A stretch of DNA of 58,518 nucleotides from JAKFWI01 sp031399165 (lineage in GTDB: Bacteria; Pseudomonadota; Alphaproteobacteria; Caulobacterales; Aquidulcibacteraceae): NCBI GenBank assembly GCA_031399165.1, contig JANNOO010000040.1, positions 1 to 58,518 on the forward strand, written 5' to 3'. Shown one piece after another: positions 16,801-24,694 of the stretch. Within the stretch, counting starts at the first letter, position 1; each line of letters begins with the position of its first letter. A program made the position numbers and the translations under genes. The notes beneath the pieces are model-generated. The model was not told where the DNA came from. It was given only the letters and a program-made list of their open reading frames with translations, and made no database searches.

Positions 16801-17367
16801 GGCTTCGGCCGCTTTCAGCTTGAGATCGGCTTCATGCCGCCGCGCCTGAAGGCCGCCAATGCCGGCGGCTTCTTCGAGAATACGGCGGCGATTTTCCGGC
16901 TTGGCGCTTATTAGCTCGCTGATCTGGCCCTGCCGCACCAGCGCCGGCGAATTGGCGCCGGTCGAGGCGTCCGCGAACAGGAGCTGCACGTCCTTGGCGC
17001 GTACGTCACGGCCATTGATCTTGTAGGTGCTGCCGAGGCCGCGCCGTATGCGGCGCGAAACCTCCAGCGTCTCGTCATGCGTAAACGGCGCCGGCGCCTT
17101 GGCGCCGGTGTTTTCCAGAACCAGCGTGACTTCGGCGTGTTCGCGGCTTGGCCGGTGATTTGTGCCGGCGAAGATCACATCGTCCATCTCGCCGCCGCGC
17201 ATGGCTTTCGGCGAGTTTACGCCCATCACCCAGCGCACGCTTTCCAAGAGGTTGGACTTGCCGCACCCGTTCGGCCCCACGATCCCGGTCAGGCCTTCTT
17301 CGATCGGCGCGCGCGTGGGCTCGACGAAACTCTTGAAACCGGAAAGGCGCAGTTCCTTGATGTGCAA
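13894..17367 (-). CDS. smc: Chromosome segregation ATPase SMC
   Basis: SMC is the ATPase of bacterial condensin (with ScpA/ScpB) that compacts and aligns chromosome arms. The 1157-residue product has the Walker A loop GPNGCGKS at 31-38, the head helix ISELISAKPENRRRILEEA, very long Ala/Glu-rich coiled coils, and a hinge near 500-640 (around PPALNAIKAKPGYERAVAAAL). The C-terminal head has LSLMSGGEQALTA and Walker B VLDEVDAPLDDANV. The 3' end abuts parE tail to tail, and a degraded copy of its last codons lies at 13251. The DsbA-like gene ends 12 bases upstream of its start codon. Confidence 0.97.
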   Translation of the reverse strand: MHIKELRLSGFKSFVEPTRAPIEEGLTGIVGPNGCGKSNLLESVRWVMGVNSPKAMRGGEMDDVIFAGTNHRPSREHAEVTLVLENTGAKAPAPFTHDETLEVSRRIRRGLGSTYKINGRDVRAKDVQLLFADASTGANSPALVRQGQISELISAKPENRRRILEEAAGIGGLQARRHEADLKLKAAEANLTRLDEVLGEIEALAASLKKQARQAERYRTVADELRRVEALLFHRRLEEARAHVAGADAQRRDATRAVAEAAEKASVAQSVAMEAQAKVAPAREEEMVAVAILRKLEGVRVGLERDLKDSEDAIARLAADGERLNADHARDERFAADAREALARLEQEHGALASSSGEPAALKAAEEKFGAAEKVRAEADAKLEAAAAALAAGKAEAHALVRAAAEARQRLTRAEDRLAALKRERDAAALPADHAARSVTLEDALNASSVAAEAAETARKRAEGEAAAAEKEERALFDPMRKAEARAGEIAAEVRALEKLTAQAAAQKFPPALNAIKAKPGYERAVAAALGDDVNAALDSKAPLRWAGASATAKISWPDGAEPLSPFVEAPKELAARLMLCAVVDQAQGAALAGQLKPGMRLVSREGDLWRWDGFVREAGAAPLGAAARLEQVNRLEKAQADRKLAEAAMLEAQRVYEQARNVRDRAEAVLKQARAAAPAAQTKMLEARNALERHEAEAERARARLAALETQQAALQIERAEADAAVKASEAGASAAKNPEAAEAALAAARADAEKARGAAAEARAALTALTREREARANRVAAVNTESAQWRGRLESAEARLKDIATALARNAEALKAAKDAPIAACEALEKLREEAQAAESRRAAAADKLTAAESREREAARAARTAEALHAQEREAKAGAEARFDAAEARANDVITQIRDMIGAGPEDLPRRAGDLMRGALAAGPLADVERKADRLRAEREAAGPVNLRAEEELTETQTRIETLAREKADVASAIGKLRRAIGELNAEGRARLSAAFDIVNGHFAVLFSTLFEGGQAELRFHSPEDGSAIDPLTAGLEIYAQPPGKKVSVLSLMSGGEQALTATALIFAVFLANPAPLCVLDEVDAPLDDANVERFCNLLDEMRRRTDTRFLVITHNPMTMARMDRLYGVTMAERGVSQLVSVDLKRAAELVAA

Positions 17368-17379
17368 GCGCGCCGCCTA

Positions 17380-18030
17380 TCAGCCCGCCGCCAGCTTGGC
17401 GTCGAGCAGTTTGGAAAGGCCTTCATAGCTAAGCGCGTCCGTGCCCTGCTTTTCGCCGTTGATGAAAATGCTCGGCGTGCCGTCGACCTTCAGCTTCTGG
17501 GCCTTGGCGACGGTGGCGGTGACGCGCTTGGCCGCTTCCGGATCGCTGATGCATTGCTCGAACGCTTCCGGCGAGACGCCCGCCGCCTGTGCGATGCGGA
17601 GCAATTCTTCACGCACGGCGTTTTTGCCCATCGCCGCGAAAATCGCCTCCTGCTGCTCGAACAGAACTTCAATCACTGCGAAATAGCGTTCGGCATTGCC
17701 GGCCGCGGCGCAGCGCGCAACCTGAAATCCGGCCAGCGCCACTTCCTGCGGCGGCGTCGGAAATTCGCGGAACACGAACCGGATTTTGCCGGTGTCGATG
17801 TAATTGGTCCGCAGCTGCGGCCAGACCTGCTTGTGAAAACTCGCGCAATGCGGGCAGGTGATGGATGCGTATTCGATCACGCGCACCTTTGCGTCGGTAG
17901 CGCCGATCGCCATGTCGCTCGCGTCTTCGCCGCTTGTGTCGCCGCCGCCTGCATTCGAGCAGCCAGCCAAAGACCCGGCAAGCACAAGCCCGGTCGTTCC
18001 GATCATCAATTCCCGCCGCGTGGCGAACAT
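17380..18030 (-). CDS. DsbA-family thiol oxidoreductase, predicted lipoprotein
   Basis: The 216-residue thioredoxin-fold protein has the active-site motif CPHC in YASITCPHCASFHKQ and the cis-Pro region KVDGTPSIFINGE. The N-terminus MFATRRELMIGTTGLVLAG with LAGC gives both an RR-type signal and a lipobox, so export to the cell envelope is predicted. This class (Thioredoxin_4, BdbD-like) introduces disulfides in exported proteins. The ATG at 18030 has a GGAGG ribosome site; the frame is open much further upstream into dciA, which is rejected. It probably shares a transcript with dciA and smc. Confidence 0.9.
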   Translation of the reverse strand: MFATRRELMIGTTGLVLAGSLAGCSNAGGGDTSGEDASDMAIGATDAKVRVIEYASITCPHCASFHKQVWPQLRTNYIDTGKIRFVFREFPTPPQEVALAGFQVARCAAAGNAERYFAVIEVLFEQQEAIFAAMGKNAVREELLRIAQAAGVSPEAFEQCISDPEAAKRVTATVAKAQKLKVDGTPSIFINGEKQGTDALSYEGLSKLLDAKLAAG

Positions 18031-18101
18031 GCCGTCCTCCAAAGCTCTATTTTGAGGACGGAAAGGCGAGGATGGCCGCCCTGTCAACGCGGCTAGCGGA
18101 A

Positions 18102-18641
18102 TTAGCGCGCCGCAACCGCCTTGCCGAGCCGCAAAAGCGCATCCCGGAGGCGTCCCGGCGCCACCCGCGAGAGCGCGGCGGCAATGGCCGCTTCTTCCTC
18201 GGGAGACAGGGGTTTGGCCAGCGGCGCAACGTTTCCAGGGCGCGCCGGCGGCGAGCCCTGGCGGATGGTCAGCGTCTTGACCCGGGCGCCAGCCAGATTG
18301 GCCCGCTCGATGATCAATTTCGCCTGATGCTGCACGAACGGCGCGGCTGAGGCGTGCGCCCGCACGGTCAGCACATAGCCGTCCGCGCCCCATTGCAGCT
18401 TCTCTGGCGCTGTCAGGCTCGAAAGCCGCTCGCCAACGATGTCGGTCCAGTGTCGCTGTAGATCGCCAATGCCGGCGCCTTGTTCCTTGAGCAGCGGGGC
18501 CAAAATGGAGGCCGCAGCCTTGCCCGCATTGCCCGGTGGGGCGATCGCGGCCCGGCCGCGTGTGTTCTCCAGCGCCTGGGCGGCCAAAGCCTCCAGGCGC
18601 GGGTCCACGGCCCGGCGCGCGCGCGATTGAGATTGTGTCAT
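18102..18641 (-). CDS. dciA: DciA-like (DUF721) replicative helicase loader
   Basis: The 179-residue protein carries the DUF721 domain (LKEQGAGIGDLQRHWTDIVGERLSSLTAPEKLQW, here spanning two adjacent motif blocks) that defines DciA, the DnaB helicase operator in bacteria lacking DnaC. VQHQAKLIIERANLA continues the domain. The start is the ATG at 18641; an in-frame GTG three codons upstream is possible. It is divergent from mutY. Gene symbol is by family, not by a search. Confidence 0.75.
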   Translation of the reverse strand: MTQSQSRARRAVDPRLEALAAQALENTRGRAAIAPPGNAGKAAASILAPLLKEQGAGIGDLQRHWTDIVGERLSSLTAPEKLQWGADGYVLTVRAHASAAPFVQHQAKLIIERANLAGARVKTLTIRQGSPPARPGNVAPLAKPLSPEEEAAIAAALSRVAPGRLRDALLRLGKAVAAR

Positions 18642-18691
18642 AAGCCCCACCAGCGAATCTTAGATTCGTTAATGGAGTGTAAATTCGCCCT

Positions 18692-19771
18692 ATGCCCGCG
18701 CCGCGCCGCCGCCTGCGCCCGCCTGTGGATCAGCCTGTGGGCCAGCCTGTGAGCGAGCTGTGGGAAGCGCAGGCGCGCACAGCTTTGTTGGCCTGGTACG
18801 ACCAGAACGGGCGAACGCTGCCGTGGAGGCGGCGCAAAGGGCGCGCGGATCCATATCGCGTCTGGCTCTCGGAGATCATGCTGCAGCAGACCGTGGCCGC
18901 GGCCGTGGTTCCATATTTCGACTTGTTCACAGGCCGATGGCCGAACGTCGCCGCACTCGCCGCCGCACCGCGCGAGGAGATTTTGAGCGCGTGGGCGGGC
19001 CTTGGCTATTACGCCCGTGCGCGCAATCTGCACGCCGCAGCAATTTCGCTCGCCGCCAAAGGCTTTCCGAAAACGGAAGAAGGCTGGCGCGCGCTGCCGG
19101 GCGTCGGCGCCTATACCGCCGCCGCCATCGCCTCGATCGCGTTCGGGCAGGCGGCGAACGTGGTCGATGGCAATGTCGAACGCGTGATGGCGCGCTGGTT
19201 CGCGCTCGAAACGCCGCTACCGGACGCAAAGGCCGAATTACGCGCGCTCGCTTCGCGCTTTATCAGCGATGAGCGCCCCGGCGATTGGGCGCAGGCGCTG
19301 ATGGATCTCGGCGCAACGATCTGCACGCCAAAGAGCCCGAAATGCCTGCTTTGCCCGGCAGCGGGTTTCTGCAAGGCGCGCGCGGGCGGCGCGCCGGAAA
19401 CATTCCCCCACAAACGCGCAAAAACCGCCAGGCCGCGCCGCCATGGCGTGGCGTTCTACCTGGAACGCAGCGGCAAGGTGATGCTGGTGACGCGTCCGGA
19501 GAAGGGATTACTTGGCGGCATGAATGCGCTGCCCTCAACGCCGTGGCGCGCGGAGCCGTGGGGCCGGGACGAAGCGCTTGCGCATGCGCCGGCGCAGGGA
19601 GCTTGGGAAAATTCCGGCGCCGTCGAGCACGTGTTCACGCATTTCGCGCTGACGCTGGAAGTGTGGACGCTCTGCGAGAAAAAACGCGCAGGGACGGAAT
19701 GGGCGCAAGACACCGCCGGGTTGCCGACGGTGTTTAGGAAGGCGTTCGAGCGGGGCGCGGCGTTTAAGTAG
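18692..19771 (+). CDS. mutY: A/G-specific adenine glycosylase MutY
   Basis: MutY removes adenine mispaired with 8-oxoguanine. Catalytic Glu61 (LSEIMLQQT) and Asp159 (VVDGNVERVMARW) flank the helix-hairpin-helix LPGVGAYTAAAIASIAFG. The iron-sulfur cluster Cys set is C-x6-C-x2-C-x5-C in CTPKSPKCLLCPAAGFC. A C-terminal NUDIX-like domain (VFTHFALTLEVW) reads 8-oxoG. Length is 359 residues. The first ~20 codons overlie a triplicated CAGCCTGTG motif and may not all be translated; the ATG at 18692 is the first plausible one. Confidence 0.95.
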   Translation: MPAPRRRLRPPVDQPVGQPVSELWEAQARTALLAWYDQNGRTLPWRRRKGRADPYRVWLSEIMLQQTVAAAVVPYFDLFTGRWPNVAALAAAPREEILSAWAGLGYYARARNLHAAAISLAAKGFPKTEEGWRALPGVGAYTAAAIASIAFGQAANVVDGNVERVMARWFALETPLPDAKAELRALASRFISDERPGDWAQALMDLGATICTPKSPKCLLCPAAGFCKARAGGAPETFPHKRAKTARPRRHGVAFYLERSGKVMLVTRPEKGLLGGMNALPSTPWRAEPWGRDEALAHAPAQGAWENSGAVEHVFTHFALTLEVWTLCEKKRAGTEWAQDTAGLPTVFRKAFERGAAFK

Positions 19772-19879
19772 CTCGGCCCCGGAAAACGCGCAGCGTTGGT
19801 CCGGTGTCCATAAACGCTAACGTGAGAGATAGTCTTGCGCCGGTTGCGTTTATGGGCCCCGGCCTGCGCCGGGGCCGAG
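19772..19879. repeat. Inverted repeat between convergent mutY and gst
   Basis: The outer arms are CTCGGCCCCGG (19772-19782) and CCGGGGCCGAG (19869-19879). The inner arms are CCATAAACGC (19808-19817) and GCGTTTATGG (19846-19855). The block fills the gap between two convergent stops, the position of a bidirectional transcription terminator or dispersed intergenic palindrome. There is no T-run. Confidence 0.7.
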
Positions 19880-19886
19880 AAAACAG

Positions 19887-20489
19887 TCAAGCCGCCAGCA
19901 ATCCTTCTTCCACCAGCGCCTGCTTAACGCCCGCGCGTTGGCTCACGCGGTCGCGGTAGGCCGCCACTTTCGGCGGCAGCTCGATTTTCTGCATGTCGGC
20001 CCAACGCGTCATCGTGTAGGCGTATGCGTCTGCGATGGTGAACTCGCCAGCGAGATATGGCTTGTCGCCGAGGATCGTTTCCATCTGCGCGAATTTTTTG
20101 TTGATGTTCTCGATAACGCCCGCGCGCCAATCCGGCGTGATCGCGGGATTGAACAGCGGCGAAAAGCCTTTGTGCAGTTCAGTAGCGACAAAATTGACCA
20201 GTTCCAGCACGCGGTAGCGCGCGAGGCCGCTTTTCGGCAACAAGTTCGCGGTGCTCTGGTCCGCGAGATATTGCAGGATTACTGCGTTTTCGGTGAGCAC
20301 TTCGCCGGGCGAAATTTCCAGCGCCGGCACCGCGCCTTTCGGGTTGATCGTGTAATAGTCCTCGCCGCTTTCGGTGTTCCGCGGCGGCGGACCGAGCTTG
20401 ACCTTGTCGGTCCCGATATCCAGCCCGGCCTCATGGGCGACGATATGCGGCGCAAGCGAACAGGCGCCGGGTGAGTAGAACAGCTTCAT
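19887..20489 (-). CDS. Glutathione S-transferase, bacterial beta-like class
   Basis: The 200-residue protein opens MKLFYSPGACSLAPHI, the Tyr/Ser/Cys pattern of beta-class bacterial GSTs. It has the GSH-binding cis-Pro segment KGAVPALEISPGEVLTENAV and the C-terminal helical motif FTIADAYAYTMTRWAD. It conjugates glutathione to electrophiles in the cytoplasm; its true substrate is unknown. The ATG at 20489 is chosen for the conserved start; the upstream MFARGVC extension is not family-like. Confidence 0.9.
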   Translation of the reverse strand: MKLFYSPGACSLAPHIVAHEAGLDIGTDKVKLGPPPRNTESGEDYYTINPKGAVPALEISPGEVLTENAVILQYLADQSTANLLPKSGLARYRVLELVNFVATELHKGFSPLFNPAITPDWRAGVIENINKKFAQMETILGDKPYLAGEFTIADAYAYTMTRWADMQKIELPPKVAAYRDRVSQRAGVKQALVEEGLLAA

Positions 20490-20521
20490 GCAAACTCCTC
20501 TCGCGAACAACCTCCGCTCGC

Positions 20522-20561
20522 GCCAGAGCGCCCGCGCGAGAGCCAGAGCGCCCGCGCGAGC
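20522..20561. repeat. 20-bp tandem duplication upstream of gst
   Basis: Two successive 20-base units each beginning GCCAGAGCGCCCGCGCGAG differ only in the last base. The duplication lies 33 bases upstream of the gst ATG and may alter its promoter, but nothing else supports a role. Confidence 0.6.
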
Positions 20562-20605
20562 GATAGGCGCGCAGCCGCGACAAACAACCCTGCCTGCGAA
20601 ATGGT

Positions 20606-21028
20606 CTAGTGCGGAACGGATCCATTCGCGCGAAGCGAAGACAGCGTCTCCGCCGTGCGCTTGACGCCGGGCGCCAGATACATGGCCGCCTTGATCGACG
20701 TCTGCATCTGATCGGATACGTCCTCGATCATGCGCTGCGTGCTGGCGGCGGTGAATTTGCTCCAGGCTTCGGCCGCTTCACCAGGCGTGCGGCCGGGCGG
20801 GGCGGCCATCAGCGCCCCGGCCTCGCGGATGGCATCCTGGCGGCGGGCGTACCAGCGCGCGCTGGCGCGCTGCATTTCGGTCAGCACGTCGAGCCACATT
20901 TGCGGCGTGGGGTAATCGCGCCGCGTCAGCGCGCCCAAGCTGTCGAACGCGGTGGCGATCGGCGGGCGCGGCACGGTGACGAAAGATTCTGGGCTCGGCG
21001 CGGGTTTCAGAGCGGGATCAGCATGCAT
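20606..21028 (-). CDS. Phasin-like hypothetical protein (140 aa)
   Basis: The product is mostly helical. Its core reads TPQMWLDVLTEMQRASARWYARRQDAI, then AEAWSKFTAASTQRMIEDVSDQMQTSIKAAMYL, which resembles phasin/polyhydroxyalkanoate granule-associated helical proteins. No diagnostic motif was found, so the match is only by character. A GAAGGA ribosome site precedes the ATG at 21028. No PHA synthesis genes are in the window. Confidence 0.55.
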   Translation of the reverse strand: MHADPALKPAPSPESFVTVPRPPIATAFDSLGALTRRDYPTPQMWLDVLTEMQRASARWYARRQDAIREAGALMAAPPGRTPGEAAEAWSKFTAASTQRMIEDVSDQMQTSIKAAMYLAPGVKRTAETLSSLRANGSVPH

Positions 21029-21160
21029 GGCGCATCCTTCACGGTGCGAGTTTCTTCCCTATCCCCGCGATCCCCGGCGCGCGAACGGGCGGGACGCTAG
21101 GCGCGTGTTTCGCACTTGGCAATTTACATCGCCGCAACAACACAAGATGTGATCGCTATT

Positions 21161-21388
21161 TCAACCGGCAGTCTTCAACCCACATATCGGCTTACCGTCT
21201 TGCCCAAGCCGCGGCGTGATCGACCCGCCGCGATTGGACCAATCGGTGATGCCCGCGCCTGCCGCCACAAGATACTGACAGCCGGTCAACTGGTCCGTCC
21301 ACACCACCACCGGCGAGCCGAGTGACGGCCGATCGACATTGCATGACGCAACAAACAACACAGCGAGAACGGCGAGCGCGCGCATCAT
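21161..21388 (-). CDS. Small DUF6440-like lipoprotein
   Basis: The 75-residue protein begins MMRALAVLAVLFVASC, a short signal with a lipobox Cys. The mature part reads WTDQLTGCQYLVAAGAGI and GGSITPRLGQDGKP, matching the DUF6440 pattern of a ligand-like strand ending in a tunable GKP loop. Its function is unknown. It overlaps the ccrM stop (ATGATG over TGA), and GGAGATTTACGG provides the ribosome site, so it is probably translated from the ccrM transcript. Confidence 0.7.
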   Translation of the reverse strand: MMRALAVLAVLFVASCNVDRPSLGSPVVVWTDQLTGCQYLVAAGAGITDWSNRGGSITPRLGQDGKPICGLKTAG

Positions 21389-22455
21389 CCGTAAATCTCC
21401 CGGCGTAACTGCATGCGGAAGTGATCGATTGGCTGCTTTGGCTTGTGCGTGTGCCAGAACGTCCAGCCATTGCAGGCCGGCGCGCGCAACACATGCGCGC
21501 CGACGCGGTGGATCGAGCCGGTGAAATCGCCCGCCGCCAGGCTGCCATCGGCGCGCACCATCGCGCGGTGCTTGCCGTCGGGCGAGAACAGCGCCGCGCC
21601 CGCGCGCACCAGGCCGTGTTCCACGACGAGGCCGAACGGGATGCGCGGTTCTTCTTTCTTGGAACGCGTTACCGCGATGTCTTCGGCCTTCGGCGCGGCG
21701 GCGGCCGCGATCCGCGCGCGCGCGGTGGCCAGATAGCTTTCGTCCCGCTCGATGCCGATGAATTTGCGCCCGAGCCGCTTGGCCACAACGCCGGTGGTGC
21801 CCGTGCCGAAGAACGGATCGAGCACTACGTCGCCCGGCCGGCTCGTGGCCAGGATCACGCGATGCAGCAGCGCTTCGGGCTTTTGCGTCGGATGGACCTT
21901 CTTGCCCGCGTCATCTTTCAGCCGCTCGGCGCCGGTGCACAGCGGCAGCGTCCAGTCCGAGCGCATCTGCCGATCGTCGTTCAGCATTTTCAGCGCGTCG
22001 TAATGGAACGTGTATTTCGCACCCTTGCTCTGGCTCGCCCAGATCATGGTTTCGTGGGCGTTGGTGAAGCGCGTGCCCTTGAAGTTCGGCATCGGATTGG
22101 TCTTGCGCCAGATCACGTCGTTCAGCACCCAGAACCCAAGGTCCTGCAGCGCCACGCCGAGGCGGAAGATGTTGTGGTACGAGCCGATCACCCAGATCGC
22201 CCCGTCCGGCTTCAGCACCCTCTTGGCCGCGCTCAGCCAGCGCCGCGTGAACGCATCATAGGTCGCGAAATCGGCGAACTTGTCCCATTCGTCATCGACG
22301 CCATCGACCTTCGACTGGTCCGGCCGCGTCAGCCCGCCGCCAAGCTGGAGGTTATAGGGCGGGTCGGCAAACACGAGGTCGACCGACCCGGGAGGCAAAG
22401 CCTCCATAGCCGCGACGCAATCGCCTTCAATGATCTGATCTTGCCACCCGCTCAT
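21385..22455 (-). CDS. ccrM: Cell-cycle-regulated adenine DNA methyltransferase CcrM (GANTC)
   Basis: CcrM methylates adenine in GANTC and links replication to gene expression in alphaproteobacteria. The 356-residue product is close to the Caulobacter enzyme in size. Catalytic motif DPPYNLQL (31-38) precedes the AdoMet loop DPFFGTGTTG, the beta-class order. The C-terminal domain with FGLVVEHGLVRAGAALFSPDG and GSIHRVGAHVLRAPACNGW is typical of CcrM rather than of restriction methylases. The ATG at 22455 starts MSGWQDQIIEGD; the open frame upstream is leader and shadow. The leader carries two GANTC sites and a DnaA box. rnhB lies just beyond a small divergent gene. Confidence 0.97.
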   Translation of the reverse strand: MSGWQDQIIEGDCVAAMEALPPGSVDLVFADPPYNLQLGGGLTRPDQSKVDGVDDEWDKFADFATYDAFTRRWLSAAKRVLKPDGAIWVIGSYHNIFRLGVALQDLGFWVLNDVIWRKTNPMPNFKGTRFTNAHETMIWASQSKGAKYTFHYDALKMLNDDRQMRSDWTLPLCTGAERLKDDAGKKVHPTQKPEALLHRVILATSRPGDVVLDPFFGTGTTGVVAKRLGRKFIGIERDESYLATARARIAAAAAPKAEDIAVTRSKKEEPRIPFGLVVEHGLVRAGAALFSPDGKHRAMVRADGSLAAGDFTGSIHRVGAHVLRAPACNGWTFWHTHKPKQPIDHFRMQLRREIYG

Positions 22456-22456
22456 C

Positions 22457-22518
22457 TGTGGATAAGAGTCAGACTTGGACTCCGGGCGCAAGAGCCTCCG
22501 CGCGGAAAGTATGGTTAA
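22457..22518 (-). promoter_or_regulatory. ccrM control region: DnaA box, two GANTC sites, CtrA half-site
   Basis: Reading toward ccrM: a CtrA half-site TTAACC (22513-22518), GAGTC (22478-22482 on this strand), GACTC (22466-22470), and a perfect DnaA box TTATCCACA (22457-22465) ending one base before the ATG. In Caulobacter ccrM is activated by CtrA, and its leader contains GANTC sites that tune transcription. No Shine-Dalgarno is visible close to the ATG. Binding by DnaA here is inferred. Confidence 0.6.
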
Positions 22519-22606
22519 TCCGCCGTTCAGGTCGAGGCGTATGACGTATCGGTACGATGCCGGGACCGTATTCCTGGCAACTGCCCGCAAACGGAAAGGC
22601 AGACCG

Positions 22607-23011
22607 ATGAAATTGCACGCTTTGGCGCTCGGCGCGTTTCTTGCCGCCGCGGCCTGTGCGCCCACCGCTTCGCAGACCGGCGCTGCGCCCACTACCGGCG
22701 CCGATTGCTTCAACGCCAGCTTCATCAGCGGCTATTCCAACGTCGATGAGAACACAATCCGCGTCAGCGCCGGGCCCTCCCGCGAATACGACCTGGATCT
22801 GGAAGGCGCCGGCTGCCGCGACATCAAATGGGCCAACGCCGTCGCCGTCGTCTCGCGCCCTTCGTCGTACATCTGCACCGGCGACCGCCCGGGCCTCGGC
22901 GATGTGAAGTTCCGCGACTCCGGCTCGCGCCAGATCACATCCTGCTTCATTACCGAAGTAAGCCGCTACGTGAAACCCGCGCCCCCGGCCACGCCGGCGG
23001 TAACGCAATAA
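22607..23011 (+). CDS. DUF6491-like secreted lipoprotein
   Basis: The 134-residue protein has an N-terminal signal (MKLHALALGAFLAAAACAP) ending in a lipobox Cys. The mature part has DCFNASFISGYSNVDENTIRV, a YDLDLEGAGCRDIKWA segment and a Cys near the end (TSCFITEVSRY). This fits the DUF6491 envelope family of unknown role. The ATG at 22607 has GGAAAGG upstream. It diverges from ccrM, so its promoter shares the ccrM control region. Its TAA abuts the rnhB stop. Confidence 0.75.
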   Translation: MKLHALALGAFLAAAACAPTASQTGAAPTTGADCFNASFISGYSNVDENTIRVSAGPSREYDLDLEGAGCRDIKWANAVAVVSRPSSYICTGDRPGLGDVKFRDSGSRQITSCFITEVSRYVKPAPPATPAVTQ

Positions 23012-23608
23012 TCACGCTGCGCTCTTTGCTTCCAGCACGGCGCGGATCGGCTTGAAGCTCATCCGGTGCAGCTCGCACGGGCCCCGATCGCGCAGCGCGG
23101 CCTGATGCTCAGGCGTGCCATAGCCCTTGTGCTTGGCGAAGCCGTAGCCGGAAAATTGCGCGCAGAACTCAACCATCATCCGGTCGCGCTCAACCTTGGC
23201 GATGATCGAGGCGGCGCTGATCGCGGGGGCGATCGCGTCGCCGTCGATGATCCATTCCACGGCGCAGGGTAGGTCCGGCGCCATATTGCCGTCCACCAGC
23301 GCCGCCACCGGCGCGGCGCCCGCCGCCGCGCATAGCGCCTCGAACGCGCGCACCATCGCCAGATGGCTGGCGCGCAGGATGTTCAGTTCGTCGATCTCCG
23401 CCACGCTCGCCTGGCCTACGCCAACGAACGCGCAGGCGCGGATCGCCGCGGCCAGCTCGTCGCGCGCTTCCATCGTTAGCTGCTTGGAATCCGCCAGCCC
23501 CTTGGGCCGTCCACGCGGCGGCAGGATCACGGCCGCCGCCACCACCGGCCCGGCCCAAGGGCCGCGCCCCGCTTCATCGATCCCGCAAATCGCGCCCCGC
23601 TGCGTCAT
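23012..23608 (-). CDS. rnhB: Ribonuclease HII
   Basis: RNase HII removes ribonucleotides and RNA primers from DNA. The 198-residue product has the acidic pair in GIDEAGRGPWAGPVVAAAV (Asp11, Glu12), a third Asp in AALVDGN and the late SAASIIAKVERD motif with its Asp. The C-terminal KHKGYGTPEHQAAL segment is also family typical. It points toward ccrM but is separated from it by the convergent DUF6491 gene. Confidence 0.95.
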   Translation of the reverse strand: MTQRGAICGIDEAGRGPWAGPVVAAAVILPPRGRPKGLADSKQLTMEARDELAAAIRACAFVGVGQASVAEIDELNILRASHLAMVRAFEALCAAAGAAPVAALVDGNMAPDLPCAVEWIIDGDAIAPAISAASIIAKVERDRMMVEFCAQFSGYGFAKHKGYGTPEHQAALRDRGPCELHRMSFKPIRAVLEAKSAA

Positions 23609-23668
23609 GGCGGCAGCATCACGTTCTCATGCGTCCGCGCAAGCGCCCGCCGCGGCGCCGCTCACAAG

Positions 23669-24553
23669 CTAAAGCGTTGCGGCGCTGAACGTATCGCAGG
23701 CCTTAGGATCGCCGCCGTCGAAGCCCTTTTTGAACCAGCGCACACGCTGTTCGCTCGTGCCGTGCGTGAAACTGTCGGGCACGGCGCGGCCCTGGCCGGC
23801 TTTCTGCAGCGTGTCGTCGCCGATGGCGGTGGCGGCTTTGATCGCTTCTTCAGGATCGCCCGGTTCGATCTGGCCCTTCGCCGCGGCGTCATGCCCCCAA
23901 ACGCCGGCATAGCAATCGGCCTGCAATTCAACGCGCACGGAATAGGCGTTGTATTGGGTCTTGCCCATCGAGCGCTGCGCCTGCATCGACTTGTCTGACA
24001 CGCCGGTGAGCTTCTGCATGTGGTGGCCCACTTCGTGCGCGATCACATAGGCCTGCGCGAAATCGCCCGGCGCACCGAAACGGCGGGCCAGTTCGTCGAA
24101 GAACGAGGTGTCGAGATAGAGCTTCTGATCGAGTGGGCAGTAGAACGGCCCCATCGAAGCGCTGGCGCCGCCGCAGCCGGAATTCACTGAGCCCTCGAAC
24201 AGAACCAGCGTCGGCGCGACATAAGCCGCCGGCGCGCCCGGCACTTCGGTGATCCGCGCGTTCCAGACATCTTCGGTCGAGCCGAGCACGCGGGACATGA
24301 AATCGCCGGCCTGATCGGCGGGCGCGCCAGCCTTACCCGCCTCGGTGCTGGCGACCTGGCCGGCGCCGCCGGTCAGCAGGTCGAGCGGGTTGATCCGGAA
24401 CAGCACGGCGAAAATGACCAGCAGGATGATCGTGCCGAAGCTCATATTGCCCAGCCGGATCGGGAACCCGCCGCCAAACCCGCCGCCGCCGCCACCGCCC
24501 ATGCCGCGGCGGTCTTCGATATTGTCGCTCTTGCGCTGGTCGTCGAGCCGCAT
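23669..24553 (-). CDS. YpfJ-type putative neutral zinc metallopeptidase
   Basis: The 294-residue protein has a Gly-rich stretch, then one membrane helix (about 38-55), then a predicted periplasmic domain with the zinc motif HEVGHH at 173-178 and a third-ligand region ELQADCYAGVWGH. The pattern matches the YpfJ/zn-peptidase family (PF04228), which has unproven substrates. The ATG at 24553 fits the MRLDDQRKSDNIEDRRG start of the family. Confidence 0.9.
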   Translation of the reverse strand: MRLDDQRKSDNIEDRRGMGGGGGGGFGGGFPIRLGNMSFGTIILLVIFAVLFRINPLDLLTGGAGQVASTEAGKAGAPADQAGDFMSRVLGSTEDVWNARITEVPGAPAAYVAPTLVLFEGSVNSGCGGASASMGPFYCPLDQKLYLDTSFFDELARRFGAPGDFAQAYVIAHEVGHHMQKLTGVSDKSMQAQRSMGKTQYNAYSVRVELQADCYAGVWGHDAAAKGQIEPGDPEEAIKAATAIGDDTLQKAGQGRAVPDSFTHGTSEQRVRWFKKGFDGGDPKACDTFSAATL

Positions 24554-24694
24554 GGGTGGTTCTCCCGTTTGAGGCAACCTTATCGGCCAGCCGCGTCCAT
24601 GGCGAGGGCAGACAACCGCAGCAATCGGACGCCGTAAGGCTTAGCCTTGTTCCCGCCCGTTACTTGCGCAAGATTGCCAGCGGGACGGGGGCCG

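Noticed and set aside
18710..18765. Triplicated CAGCCTGTG motif at the mutY 5' end, including a near DnaA box
   Set aside because: The DnaA-like match has a mismatch and the repeat lies inside the coding start, so it is not called as a site.
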